DNA of 39,808 nt from Desulfobacterales bacterium (GCA_021737275.1 JAIPEE010000035.1:1-39808); one strand, 5' to 3'; positions 7,637 through 16,625 are shown, counted from the stretch's first letter. Made by a program: numbers and translations. Notes: generated by a model not told the origin, from the sequence alone.

Positions 7637-8448
7637 ACCATGTGAACATCCCTTTGTGGAAATGGTATGTTAATTTCAGCTTTCCGGAGTGCATTGAAAA
7701 CGGCCAGATTTGCAGCATACCGGGTTTGGAAATATTGCTGTGTCGGTACCCAGTATCTCATGCCTATATTGATAGATGAGTCACCAAAATCATGAATACC
7801 GATTTGAGCCGGTTTTTCTGAATAGATATGGGGGACTTTATTGAGTGCGTCCTGGATGATCTGAATGGCTTGATTCGGGTCACTGTTATAAGAAATGCCG
7901 ACGACTGCTTCAACAACCTTATTTGAAAATGAGTTTGTAAGAATTTCACCGATTATATGTTTGTTGGGAATAGTAACTTTTTCGCCGTCTTCCGTATCAA
8001 GGGTTGTTGATGAAAGTGTGATTACCTCAACGACACCGCTGACACCATTAATCGATATGGTATTATCGATAACAAAGGGACGGGTCATGATGATAACCAG
8101 ACCGGCTCCATAATTTGAAAGGGGGCCCTGTAAGGCAAAACTGGCGCCAAAGGCAAGTGCGCCTATGGCTGCAATCATGGGGGCAATGGAAACACCAAAT
8201 TTCCCCAAAGCGATAATGATAACAAAAGCAAGAATAATAATTTTTACCATGTTGCCCAGAAAGTGGCTGAGCGTAACATCCAGTTTTCTTTTAAGGCACA
8301 AATTTATGATAAGACCGGAAATCCATTTTGCGACTAAAATCCCGATTACCAGAATAATAACTGCACCGGCGACCTGGAATCCGTAGTTAACAAAAAAATT
8401 CATAATTGTACTGATGGACTGGCTGGCAATTTCAATTTCATTTTCCAT
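7630..8448 (-). CDS. MscS-family mechanosensitive channel
   Basis: 272 residues. The N-terminus faces the periplasm. Three membrane segments follow, the third being the Gly/Ala-rich pore helix (AAIGALAFGASFALQGPLSNYGAG). The MscS beta domain (RPFVIDNTISINGVSGVVEVI, with TIPNKHI) and the C-terminal alpha/beta cytoplasmic cage come next. The length is close to E. coli MscS (286), so it should act as a small-conductance osmotic release valve. I place the start at the ATG at 8448, because GGAGG is 5-6 bases upstream; a GTG two codons earlier overlaps that SD. The stop lies against the regulator relic. Confidence 0.92.
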   Translation of the reverse strand: MENEIEIASQSISTIMNFFVNYGFQVAGAVIILVIGILVAKWISGLIINLCLKRKLDVTLSHFLGNMVKIIILAFVIIIALGKFGVSIAPMIAAIGALAFGASFALQGPLSNYGAGLVIIMTRPFVIDNTISINGVSGVVEVITLSSTTLDTEDGEKVTIPNKHIIGEILTNSFSNKVVEAVVGISYNSDPNQAIQIIQDALNKVPHIYSEKPAQIGIHDFGDSSINIGMRYWVPTQQYFQTRYAANLAVFNALRKAEINIPFPQRDVHMVS

Positions 8449-8476
8449 TTCCACCTCCCCGATTAAACCGTTTAAT

Positions 8477-9205
8477 TTATGATGTGCTATGCTTTAAAAT
8501 GAAATCAGCGTCTTCAGTATATTTTTGTACATGTGATTTGTGATGAAGATAAATATCAATACAGATTTTAATAAAAATAAGTAAAATTAACAGCGGTACC
8601 GGTGAGCCAAATGTCATAACCAGAAAACCGCCGACAATGATCGCAATGTGCAGGAGTACAATCCGCTTATATGGTTGTCCCATCAGTGTTTTTACAGATG
8701 TATTAAGGTATTCACCGTTCCTAATGAAGTTTTTAAAAAATGAAACACCATGGCTTATGAGAAGTGCCAAAAGCGGCCACCCCATCCCGGCAGGCATATT
8801 GATCCATAAATAACTGATAACCGATAAAAGGAGTTGAAGAAAAATAAAAGGGCCAAACCAGGATGCATCCGGAAAGATGCCGCTCATGCCATTTGTATTT
8901 CCTATTTTAAAAAACATAACCAAAAAAAATCCATGGCCGGCACAAAACCCACCATAATGCAGGCAGAAAAAGGGGATAATAAAAAGTTTGCCAAGATGTC
9001 CGCCGGGATGTTCAGTTTTTGCAATGGCCATTTTTAATATATTATAGCCACCAATGATAATGTTTTCAGCCCAGTAAAGCAGAACTATCGAAGCGGCATC
9101 CCACTTAAACCAGATAACACCGATAAGCGGGATAAGGTTTACCAAAATCAGGGATAATATTGAAAAAGTAAAAGGAATATTGAAAAACTGCATATGATAG
9201 ACCAT
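8477..9205 (-). CDS. DUF6498-like integral membrane protein
   Basis: 242 residues with about six hydrophobic segments. The motif LLYWAENIIIGGYNILKM near residues 40-60 and the conserved HYGGFCAGHGFF are what I associate with the DUF6498 family, which is uncharacterised. It ends in a Lys/His-rich cytoplasmic tail. Two starts are possible, ATG at 9205 or at 9193; GTGGGG lies very close to the first, so the choice is open. It is 28 bases upstream of the MscS gene on the same strand and so probably in one transcript. An envelope or osmotic role is only a guess from that neighbour. Confidence 0.7.
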   Translation of the reverse strand: MVYHMQFFNIPFTFSILSLILVNLIPLIGVIWFKWDAASIVLLYWAENIIIGGYNILKMAIAKTEHPGGHLGKLFIIPFFCLHYGGFCAGHGFFLVMFFKIGNTNGMSGIFPDASWFGPFIFLQLLLSVISYLWINMPAGMGWPLLALLISHGVSFFKNFIRNGEYLNTSVKTLMGQPYKRIVLLHIAIIVGGFLVMTFGSPVPLLILLIFIKICIDIYLHHKSHVQKYTEDADFILKHSTS

Positions 9206-9305
9206 GGCCCCACAAGCGAGTTAAAAGCAATAAAAGTGAAATTCAGGAGTTAAGGAAAAGCATGTTCCAAAAACATTAACCATTAAATAATCAATTTTGC
9301 AAATA

Positions 9306-10514
9306 TTAAGTTTTAAACCCCCAGACGGCAAAAACCGGATCTGAAAAAAGGAAGTCAGAATAATATTTGTCATGGGATGGGCGGTCATAGCCACGACTTG
9401 AGTGGGTTCCCAATTGTGAAAATCGCCCATTATTTAAAAAGTATTCTAGAACAAGTCCCATTCTTTCATATTCATGAATCTGCTGCCAGATGTTTACTGC
9501 CTTGGGTGGAAACCAGCGGTTTGAAAAAGTGACAATAAAAATACCACCGGGTTTTAAAACTCTGGTCACCTCATTAAATACTTCAAATGGCTGAGTTAAA
9601 TATTCAACGGATACATTGCAGGTAACGGCATCATAGCTGCCGTCATCAAAAGGCAGAAAAGGGCTACCGTTCAGGTCATGGAAAGCATAATCCGATAGTT
9701 GTGTGTTGTTTTGAAGCTCTGCCCGATTCAGTCCCAGGCCGGTTACTTTGGAATACGTCATACCGGTTGGCAAGTGAGATTGCCAGCTGCTCATCAAGTC
9801 AAGAACTGCTGAATCCGGTTTTAATAGGCCGGCATATAATTGGGTAACGGTACCGATGGCAAAATCGTCAATATGATTGATCAGTCTTGGTTTTTGATAA
9901 AACAGAGTGTCCTCGTTCTCATCAGACCTTTCAAATGGGTGATCTGAAAAAAAGTCGGTTGGTTTGCCGTTTATGCGTGATTGCATACCCGGGCCCGTTG
10001 ATATGGATTCTAGCCAGTCCGAACAGGAACCACCCCGATCAACAGGTTTTTCCATAATATTATAAATGGTTACTGATAATTGAATATCCCTTCCGGCAAG
10101 AGGGTGATTGAAATCCACCTGAATGTGTTTGTTTGATGTTTCCAGACAGCGAAACGGCACAACATTATTCCGGTATATCCCCGGCATGTCTTTCAAAAAC
10201 CCCCTGGGGTAATAACGGCCGGGTCGGGGTGAAATAGTTATTCCGGATTGCTGCATACCATTAAATTGTGATAATTTAGTTTCCTTTACTTGGTTCGGAT
10301 CGTAATCCGGGATTATATCTGTGGGTTTCATATTAAAGGAAAGGGTTTCACCTTCTGTCATGCCAATCAAGTCGTTATAAATTTTCTGAGGAAAACAGTC
10401 CCGCCAGAAATTTATTTTATAACCCATGTGTGCTTCCGTATGGGTAATGTTATCAAGTTTCCAATTTAATTGAAATTCGATATCTGCGGTAGAATTGGAA
10501 GTAATCTTTTTCAT
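9306..10514 (-). CDS. FKBP/SlyD-like domain fused to a class I SAM methyltransferase
   Basis: 402 residues. The first 155 align by eye with SlyD: an MTEGETLSFNM segment matches the FKBP core, and HIQVDFNHPLAGRDIQLSV matches the SlyD strand after the IF domain. The canonical YTG and GEVFDSS isomerase motifs are missing. A linker with C-S-D leads to a methyltransferase with the variant motif I LDLMSSWQSHLP (about 240-251), then FDDGSYDAVTCNVSVEYL and VLKPGGIFIVTFS. The DLMSSW form replaces the usual glycine-rich motif and marks a separate lineage of type-11 methyltransferases. GGGAGG lies 6 bases before the ATG. The substrate is unknown; the FKBP-like part may bind the protein to be methylated. 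Confidence 0.82.
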   Translation of the reverse strand: MKKITSNSTADIEFQLNWKLDNITHTEAHMGYKINFWRDCFPQKIYNDLIGMTEGETLSFNMKPTDIIPDYDPNQVKETKLSQFNGMQQSGITISPRPGRYYPRGFLKDMPGIYRNNVVPFRCLETSNKHIQVDFNHPLAGRDIQLSVTIYNIMEKPVDRGGSCSDWLESISTGPGMQSRINGKPTDFFSDHPFERSDENEDTLFYQKPRLINHIDDFAIGTVTQLYAGLLKPDSAVLDLMSSWQSHLPTGMTYSKVTGLGLNRAELQNNTQLSDYAFHDLNGSPFLPFDDGSYDAVTCNVSVEYLTQPFEVFNEVTRVLKPGGIFIVTFSNRWFPPKAVNIWQQIHEYERMGLVLEYFLNNGRFSQLGTHSSRGYDRPSHDKYYSDFLFSDPVFAVWGFKT

Positions 10515-10622
10515 GAGGAACCTCCCGGTGAAAATGAATATTTTTGCGTATTCAAAAAAATAATCATCGAGGAATAAATGATCAATTTTTTTATAGAGAT
10601 CAGTTAATATGAAGGGCTCATA

Positions 10623-12785
10623 CTATTTTAGGGTGACAATACCCAGATATCCGTCAACGGTGACGGTATCACCGGTTTTAATGTATTTGGTCACATCCGA
10701 AACACCTGTAACGCAGGGAATACCGTATTCGCGAGCTATAATTGCGCCATGAATCAGCATGCCGCCTCTTTTTTCAACGATACCTGCCGTAAGCGGAATA
10801 ACAAATGTCATGGTGGGATCTACGGCATCACAGATAAGAATTTCACCATGTTTGAAACCGGCCAGATCATTACGTGTCGTAAATACCCTTGCCGTACCGG
10901 TAGCGATACCCGGTCCGGCTGCCTGACCAAGAAGTTGGCGGGCTTTCACATTATAATGTCCTGTTGATTCCGGAGTGGTGCTTTCAGGTTTTTCAATTTG
11001 ATCAGGCATTATGCTCAACGTCTTTTCAAGAGAAAGAGAAATTTTATTTTGGAGAGTTTTTCTTTTTTTACCTTCATGAACAGCAGATCGCCATTGCGCT
11101 TCAATTCTTTCGAGGTGTATATTGTCATCATCCCTGAGTTGATAACTTACCCTTGCCAGATCGAGATATTCTTTTGCCTGCTGCCGTTTATCTTCTGAGA
11201 AATGATTCAGAAAAGCCTCTTCTTTAACCTTGATATTGTTATCCGCTTTTTTATTATCCTTTTTTCGGTTATGCCTGGACATCTCCAATACAATAGTGAG
11301 AAGTGTTTCAAGCGCTGCTTCACACTCCTTGCCGCCTGAGACTGAACAGCTTAAATTCCCAAAGGCTTCTATGTAGGCATATGCCTTATTTTGAAAATCA
11401 GTACCAAGTTCAGAATATTTTTTGGCAATAAGCGTAGATGAAATATTCTGATCTGCCTGGACAATAGCAGATAGTTCCTCAAGCATACGATTGCGTTCAA
11501 GACTTATCATCCGGCTGTTTTTTAACAGATCCACAAATTCATAAGGATCAACCGGGCGGATGGTATCATTGTAAAACTGACCGAATATCCGTACACCATG
11601 AGCAAAAGGTATAAATTCATCCCAGTATACCTTTATCCAGTGATTATTTATTTCATAGCGATTTTGAATTTCCACTGAGAGCTCATCATCTGATAGGCCG
11701 GTCAGGTTCATATTTTTTAAAGTTTCCGCTATCCGGATGATGTCAGGTATAAGATGGCCTTCAATTTTATGCCGAAGACCCTGAAGGTTATCAAAACTTT
11801 TTTTCAAGCTTAAATACCAGCTTCGCTTGTCTTCCGTATTGGAAGTCCCTGTTGTTGTAATTGGACGGGATTGTAAAATATATAACTTGTTATCTCTGAA
11901 GGTCCATTCCATATCCTGCGGGGAACCAAAAACAGATTCTGATTTTAGAACAGTATCAGCGAGCGTTTTGCATTGTGATTTATTTATTGGCGGTGCATTG
12001 ATTTTTTCCTGAGGGAGCGTTTCACAACGAATACCATCTGATGCCGTCATCATCCACTGTTCACGAGCGGCTTCGTAGTGGCTTATAATTGTTTTACTGT
12101 TTCGATCAATTTCCCATCTGTCCGGTTCAATAATACCGTCAACGAGGCCTTGGTTCAAGCCGTGAACCGATTCAATGAGAATTTGTGAATCATCATTCGG
12201 ATTTTTACTAAAAATGACGCCGGACGCACTGCCTGATATGACTTCCTGTACCACAACAGCCATTGAACTGTTTTCAACATCAAGCCCGAGTTCCTGTCGA
12301 TAGAGCAGGGCTGCATCAGACCAGAGAGAGGCCCAAACCAGTTTTATATGAGTCAGGATATTATCAATGCCGGTAATATTGACATAAGACTCATGAAGCC
12401 CTGCAAATGAAGCTGCCGCTGAATCTTCATCCGGGGCTGAAGAGCGAACCACAACAGATATGTCGCCAAATTCATTCTTAATAGCTTTGCTGAATAAAGA
12501 TTTAATTTTATCAGGCAAGTCTTTTGTTAAAAACATATTTCGAATCCGAAGCGCCGTATCCCAGACTTCCTCCCACCGCATTTCTTTGAGATTTTTACGA
12601 TGAAGGGCGAGTAAAATCCGTTCCTGGAGTCCTGTTGCTTTAAGGTAGTCAAGATAGACATCGGCAGTTATAAATAATGTCCGGGGGACATTAAAACCAT
12701 ATCGGGAAAGTATTGAAAGAGCATATCCTTTGCCGCCAATTAGAGAACGGTCCTTTTCCTGAATGTCTTTAAGTTTAAGAATCAT
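10623..12785 (-). CDS. PEP-utilising phosphotransferase, rifampicin-phosphotransferase (RPH)-like
   Basis: 720 residues. The N-terminal ATP-grasp half (PPDK_N; GGKGYAL, VVRSSAPDEDSAAASFAG, VVVQEVISGSASGVIFS, QDMEWTF, LQSRPIT) is followed by a middle helical region and a C-terminal swivelling PEP-utilisers domain. The phosphate-carrying His679 is in GGMLIHGAIIAREYGIPCVTG. There is no PEP-binding TIM barrel, so this is not a full PEP synthase or PPDK. The domain order ATP-grasp/middle/His and the HG after the catalytic residue resemble rifampicin phosphotransferase, although at 720 it is shorter than the 860-odd residues usual there. The substrate is uncertain. It overlaps the PNPOx-like gene by 11 bases as third gene of an operon. 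Confidence 0.82.
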   Translation of the reverse strand: MILKLKDIQEKDRSLIGGKGYALSILSRYGFNVPRTLFITADVYLDYLKATGLQERILLALHRKNLKEMRWEEVWDTALRIRNMFLTKDLPDKIKSLFSKAIKNEFGDISVVVRSSAPDEDSAAASFAGLHESYVNITGIDNILTHIKLVWASLWSDAALLYRQELGLDVENSSMAVVVQEVISGSASGVIFSKNPNDDSQILIESVHGLNQGLVDGIIEPDRWEIDRNSKTIISHYEAAREQWMMTASDGIRCETLPQEKINAPPINKSQCKTLADTVLKSESVFGSPQDMEWTFRDNKLYILQSRPITTTGTSNTEDKRSWYLSLKKSFDNLQGLRHKIEGHLIPDIIRIAETLKNMNLTGLSDDELSVEIQNRYEINNHWIKVYWDEFIPFAHGVRIFGQFYNDTIRPVDPYEFVDLLKNSRMISLERNRMLEELSAIVQADQNISSTLIAKKYSELGTDFQNKAYAYIEAFGNLSCSVSGGKECEAALETLLTIVLEMSRHNRKKDNKKADNNIKVKEEAFLNHFSEDKRQQAKEYLDLARVSYQLRDDDNIHLERIEAQWRSAVHEGKKRKTLQNKISLSLEKTLSIMPDQIEKPESTTPESTGHYNVKARQLLGQAAGPGIATGTARVFTTRNDLAGFKHGEILICDAVDPTMTFVIPLTAGIVEKRGGMLIHGAIIAREYGIPCVTGVSDVTKYIKTGDTVTVDGYLGIVTLK

Positions 12786-13239
12786 TGTTTTTATCCATAT
12801 TTAATATCATCACTTTTTGAAAATTTTCTACCAGGAAATAACGTGATGCTTTTACAGATATAAGTGCGCAGGTCGGCTGGCTGACAAAATCAGCAAGATA
12901 GGGATGCGTTGCCAGATAACGGTCCATATGCCTTATTTTTTCAGTTTCAGATAAGACTTCGGCTGTGCCGGTAACTGTAACAGCCATGGCTTCATGAAAA
13001 TCAGATTCATCATTCCGGCTGTTATTGATCAACAGGGCAACATTGAGATTGGATGCCAGGTTTGAAAACTTTCGGGTGGTTCTGGCTGTTGCAAACAAAA
13101 TAGTTTTAAGATTACGATCACCCACAAAGGCGACCAGGCTGGCATATGGTTTGTCATCCTTTGCTGTGGAAAGAGTCGCCAGCTTTTGTTTGCTAAATAA
13201 CGCAAGAATGTTTTTTTTTATATGTTCCAAATTTTCCAT
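12775..13239 (-). CDS. Pyridoxamine 5'-phosphate oxidase-family flavoprotein
   Basis: 154 residues with the split-barrel FMN-binding signature: ATLSTAKDDKPYASLVAFV near the N-terminus, then ILFATARTTRKFSNLASNLNVALLI, VTVTGTAEVL and a C-terminal strand. These small PNPOx-like proteins bind FMN, F420 or haem, and many reduce xenobiotics or quinone-like molecules; few make PLP. AGGAG lies 7 bases before the ATG. It is the middle gene of an operon: 17 bases after GNAT and overlapping the RPH-like gene by 11, which implies coupled translation. Confidence 0.88.
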   Translation of the reverse strand: MENLEHIKKNILALFSKQKLATLSTAKDDKPYASLVAFVGDRNLKTILFATARTTRKFSNLASNLNVALLINNSRNDESDFHEAMAVTVTGTAEVLSETEKIRHMDRYLATHPYLADFVSQPTCALISVKASRYFLVENFQKVMILNMDKNNDS

Positions 13240-13256
13240 AAAAAACTCCTGTTATT

Positions 13257-14192
13257 TCACCATGTTTCCGGCAGAAATGTCGGCATGACAATGCCATTAA
13301 TCGGTTTTACTTCACCCCTGACCTGGGCGAGATGGATTTCAAAGTTTTTTGCGCCCAATGCATACATCTGCCTTGTAAGCTCAGGATCATCAGCCGGTAT
13401 GAGAAGAAGCGGGCATTTATTCTTAAAGCAGTTAAGCTCTGCAAGAATAAGTGCCAGCGCAATGTCTGAAGTTCGGGCTGCTCCCGGCCCCAACATGTCG
13501 AGACCCGGAAATGTCAGAGAAACAAGATAACCGTCAATTTTGCCGTTATCATTTTCATAAACAGATACATGCCATTTGTCGTTATCACTATTTATAAAAA
13601 ATCGATGGTCATTTTCCCGATGAACATGGCTGATCTCCATTTCGAGGTCGGCAATGCCGGACGCATCATGGATGGTTGCCTCACGGACATTTGCTGATCC
13701 GGAACCGGTTATATTCAGACCCGTTTCCGGAACCTGAATATACATGTCTTGAAAAAGTGCATAGGGCACGAACCCCGACCGGGTATAAAGTGAAAATGAA
13801 TCAATATTCATGGCACTTGATACCAGACGAAGCGGTTTTGATTGTTCATCGGCCAGGTTAATAACAAAATCGAGGAGCATTTTTGCAAGACCCTGTCTAA
13901 AATAGTTTGGATGAACATTTACCATGCCGATGGAAAAGTGGGTATTTCTCGGATGATAAAAACAGGAGCCCATTATGCGGGCTGTCTCTTTGTTAACTGC
14001 CAGAATACAACACCCCGGATCAACGGATTCATAAACTTCACAGAAAAATTCTGTAACCGATGGGCCGCCGGTAAAGGATTCACCCATACCATGGGTTTCA
14101 TACCAGTAGTTTGTTGAGACATAAATCAGATCTGCGACCTCAGGCCAGTCAGCTTTTTGCATGGAGCGACGTATAATTTCAGACATGGTCAT
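13257..14192 (-). CDS. GNAT-family acetyltransferase with tandem GNAT folds
   Basis: 311 residues. The first GNAT domain (about 1-160) shows the acetyl-CoA strand and loop VNVHPNYFRQGLAKMLLDFVI, close to the Q/RxxGxG/A pyrophosphate loop. A second, poorer GNAT-like half (about 165-311) begins NVREATIHDASGIADLEMEI and lacks a clear CoA loop, so it is probably structural or substrate-binding. The acceptor is unknown. It is the first gene of the GNAT/PNPOx/RPH-like operon, with a good sigma-70 promoter about 45 bases upstream and a GGAGA SD. The combination of an acetyltransferase, a flavin enzyme and a phosphotransferase suggests modification of small molecules. Confidence 0.85.
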   Translation of the reverse strand: MTMSEIIRRSMQKADWPEVADLIYVSTNYWYETHGMGESFTGGPSVTEFFCEVYESVDPGCCILAVNKETARIMGSCFYHPRNTHFSIGMVNVHPNYFRQGLAKMLLDFVINLADEQSKPLRLVSSAMNIDSFSLYTRSGFVPYALFQDMYIQVPETGLNITGSGSANVREATIHDASGIADLEMEISHVHRENDHRFFINSDNDKWHVSVYENDNGKIDGYLVSLTFPGLDMLGPGAARTSDIALALILAELNCFKNKCPLLLIPADDPELTRQMYALGAKNFEIHLAQVRGEVKPINGIVMPTFLPETW

Positions 14193-14243
14193 TCTCCAGT
14201 TGGAAATTTAAATACCACATTGTTCTCCAAAGTGAATGTTGCA

Positions 14244-14272
14244 TATATACATGATTATGGCAGGCAGGTCAA
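14244..14272 (-). promoter_or_regulatory. Sigma-70-type promoter of the GNAT operon
   Basis: On the minus strand TTGACC (14272-14267) and TATATA (14249-14244) are separated by exactly 17 bases. The predicted start near 14237 gives a leader of about 45 bases before the GNAT ATG. Confidence 0.65.
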
Positions 14273-14342
14273 AAACGATTGATCAATTTAATTGAGTTTT
14301 CTTGACAAAAATCAAACTTATGTATTTCCCGGTGTGAAATAG

Positions 14343-14382
14343 AAAAGAGGCATTTCAGAATTATCTCTGAAATGCCTCTTTT
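14343..14382 (-). terminator. Terminator of the cold-shock gene
   Basis: A perfect 17-bp stem, AAAAGAGGCATTTCAGA with TCTGAAATGCCTCTTTT and a 6-base loop. It lies about 20 bases past the csp stop and reads well as a terminator on the minus strand. Its A/T flanks would also work in the other direction. Confidence 0.85.
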
Positions 14383-14401
14383 AAAATTATAGTGTCGATG
14401 A

Positions 14402-14602
14402 TTATTTGACAGTTACATTTACTGCTGCGGGGCCTTTCTGGCCCTGTTCAATGTCAAATGTTACACGGTCACCTTCGTTGAGCGTTTTGAAACCTGAAGA
14501 GTTAATTCCTGAGTGATGAACAAATACATCCGGTCCGTCTTCCTGCTCAATAAACCCAAAACCCTTACTGCTACTGAACCATTTAACAATTCCTTCCGGC
14601 AT
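14402..14602 (-). CDS. CspA-family cold-shock protein
   Basis: 66 residues, a single cold-shock domain. RNP1 (KGFGFIEQ) and RNP2 (VFVHHSGI) are both intact, with the usual GIVKWF start and GPAAVNV end. It is an RNA/ssDNA chaperone in the cytosol. AAAGGAGG stands 8 bases before the ATG. A leader of about 120-130 bases, containing an AGCTTGC/GCAAGCT hairpin and a CGTAA/TTACG hairpin next to the SD, suggests the post-transcriptional control typical of csp mRNAs. Whether this copy is cold-induced cannot be told from sequence. Confidence 0.95.
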   Translation of the reverse strand: MPEGIVKWFSSSKGFGFIEQEDGPDVFVHHSGINSSGFKTLNEGDRVTFDIEQGQKGPAAVNVTVK

Positions 14603-15011
14603 AACGATATCCTCCTTTACGTAAATGTTTACGGTCTCACACTTCGGGGTATCGCATTGTTAAATGGATGTTGCCCTCAGAACGAAACCAGCTTGCCAAC
14701 TGATGCAAGCTCAGTCAGTTATTAAGGTACTAAAATAATACGTGATTATAATTGAAGTCAACAAATTAATGTTTTTTTCATTAATTATAAGCAGAATCGT
14801 CAGCGTTTTAGACTTCATTCGGATGAACAGTAAACCGTAGCTCCGCTGAAGCTTAATTTTTTTTGTACTGAAGGGCATGAAAGAAAATTCCTGACCTATA
14901 GGCATGGAAGAAATTATTGTACAAAAAAGGTACTAAACTAATTTATAAAAATTTTGAGGTGTAAACAGAAAGAAGGATAGTGAACAAAAAATTCACATAA
15001 AGGAAACGGTT
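14603..15011. promoter_or_regulatory. csp leader and promoter, and upstream region of the FMN reductase
   Basis: On the minus strand TTGACT (14761-14756) is followed by TATTAT at 15 bases or TTATTT at 17, giving a csp leader of about 120-130 bases. The leader contains an inverted repeat 14690-14711 and one at 14620-14633. AAGGTACTAAA occurs twice (about 14724 and 14929), as if one binding site serves each divergent gene. No further gene is seen. Confidence 0.45.
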
Positions 15012-15608
15012 ATGGTATCATCTGCAAACGGAAAAAAGATTCTTATCTTAATCGGCAGCCCCAGAAAAACCGGAAACAGTTTTACGCTTGCCGAACAAAT
15101 CATTAAGGGCGCTGAGGCATCAGGTGCAGAATGTGAAACCGTATATTTGAATGATCTGAATATCAGGCCATGCCAGGCCTGTGAACAGTGTCAAACCGGT
15201 GATGTGTTCAGTTGTTCAATAAACGATGACATGCAGGCCCTGTATCCTAAAATAATTGAAGCTGATGGATTTGTCATCGCCACTCCCGTTTACTGGTTTA
15301 ATATGTCATCTCAGACAAAGCTGTTTATGGACCGCTTTCTCATGATGATCAATATGGATAAATTTGATGGAGGCTCCCCCGGCCCATTTGATGGGAAGAA
15401 AACGGTTATCGCACTTTCGTATGCTGATGAAGATCCATTTACATCAGGATGCATAAATGCGTTAAGAACATTTCAGGATGCCTTTGCCTACGCCGGTCCT
15501 GTAATTTCCGATTTCGTATATGGCCAGGCAGATAAACCCGGAGAAATTAAATCCAATTTAACATTAATGGAAAAAGCCGTTGAAGCCGGTAAAAGCCTGG
15601 CAGTCTGA
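15012..15608 (+). CDS. NADPH-dependent FMN reductase / iron-sulfur flavoprotein-like
   Basis: 198 residues of flavodoxin-like fold. The FMN phosphate loop is GSPRKTGNS (15-23). The second signature is ATPVYWFNMSSQTKLFMDR, near residue 95. The cysteines C54, C57, C60 and C68 (CQACEQC...C) match the compact [4Fe-4S] motif of archaeal/anaerobe iron-sulfur flavoproteins (Isf). It is therefore probably an FMN plus Fe-S electron carrier or reductase rather than a plain azoreductase. AAAGGA lies upstream of the ATG. It is monocistronic; a strong hairpin follows. Confidence 0.88.
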   Translation: MVSSANGKKILILIGSPRKTGNSFTLAEQIIKGAEASGAECETVYLNDLNIRPCQACEQCQTGDVFSCSINDDMQALYPKIIEADGFVIATPVYWFNMSSQTKLFMDRFLMMINMDKFDGGSPGPFDGKKTVIALSYADEDPFTSGCINALRTFQDAFAYAGPVISDFVYGQADKPGEIKSNLTLMEKAVEAGKSLAV

Positions 15609-15643
15609 CCTTCGTAATTTATGTTTTTCACTCCTCACTAAAT

Positions 15644-15679
15644 AATATGGATGTAAAATTTGTGTTTTACATCCATATT
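15644..15679 (+). terminator. 15-bp hairpin after the flavoprotein gene
   Basis: AATATGGATGTAAAA and TTTTACATCCATATT form a perfect 15-bp stem with a 6-base loop, 36 bases past the stop. The T-rich part lies within the 3' arm and no long T-run follows, so termination is likely but not textbook. Confidence 0.6.
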
Positions 15680-15807
15680 GTGTTAATAACCTGTATTATT
15701 TGAATTTCAATTCGTTATCCAATAATTAATTATTATAAAATCAGTTTTTCGTAAAGTCACCAAATGAAAAACCTAAAATTTAACTTTTTCAGGAAGAGGA
15801 AAATTTA

Positions 15808-16575
15808 ATGAGTTATGAGTGCATTATATTTGAAAAGGAAAAAGGCTTAGCGCTTATCACATTAAACCGCCCAAAAGTTCTGAATGCAATGAACAGGCAG
15901 CTGTGGCAGGATTTTCATTCGGCTCTGAAAGATGCTGAAAAAGACCCCGATATAAAAGTTATTATCATTACGGGGGCCGGAAGGGCATTTTCGGCCGGTG
16001 CAGATTTGAAGGAATCAAAAAATCGTAGTCTTGAAGATTACAGGGCATACCTTGAGGGGCTTCAGGACGTTTCCCGATATTTAATACGGTATAAAAAACC
16101 CACCATTGCAGCCATTAACGGATATGCACTCGGTTCAGGCTATGAACTGGCGCTGGCCTGTGATATTCGTATCTGTGCCGAAGATGCACAAATCGGTTCA
16201 CCTGAAGCAAAAGTAACCTCATCCGTTACCGGTGGCGCATTTAGGCTTATTCAGGATCTTGTTGGACCCGGTAAGGCGAAAGAGCTGCTTTTTACAGCTG
16301 AAAATATTGACGGCAAAGAAGCGGCTCGAATCAATCTGGTCAATAAGGCTGTGCCTGTTGAAAATCTTTTGCATGAAGCAAAGACAATGGCCGCAAAAAT
16401 TGCAAAAAATTCAGTTTTTTCCATTAATATGATCAAAAAAGGACTTCATATGGCCCAGGGTGAAGTAAGCCTTGACGCACTTATGGATTTTGAAGTTGAA
16501 GCATGTCTTGCTTGCGTATCGACAAAAGAGAGGGAATCGTCTCTGAAAGCATTTGAAGACAGAAAAAAAAATTGA
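15808..16575 (+). CDS. Enoyl-CoA hydratase/isomerase (crotonase) family protein
   Basis: 255 residues. The oxyanion-hole segments AFSAGADLKE and NGYALGSGYELALACD are present, and both catalytic glutamates of true hydratases are kept at the correct 20-residue spacing (E113 and E133). It therefore probably hydrates trans-2-enoyl-CoA rather than being an inactive paralogue. The C-terminal helical region has the usual length. GAGGA lies before the ATG. It is followed after 50 bases by the ADP-forming acyl-CoA synthetase, which points to a small acyl-CoA operon for fatty-acid, branched or aromatic acid degradation, or energy-conserving thioester cleavage. Confidence 0.92.
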   Translation: MSYECIIFEKEKGLALITLNRPKVLNAMNRQLWQDFHSALKDAEKDPDIKVIIITGAGRAFSAGADLKESKNRSLEDYRAYLEGLQDVSRYLIRYKKPTIAAINGYALGSGYELALACDIRICAEDAQIGSPEAKVTSSVTGGAFRLIQDLVGPGKAKELLFTAENIDGKEAARINLVNKAVPVENLLHEAKTMAAKIAKNSVFSINMIKKGLHMAQGEVSLDALMDFEVEACLACVSTKERESSLKAFEDRKKN

Positions 16576-16625
16576 TTACCAACTAAGTAATATCAGATCA
16601 ATAAAATTTTTAAAAAGGAGAAATA

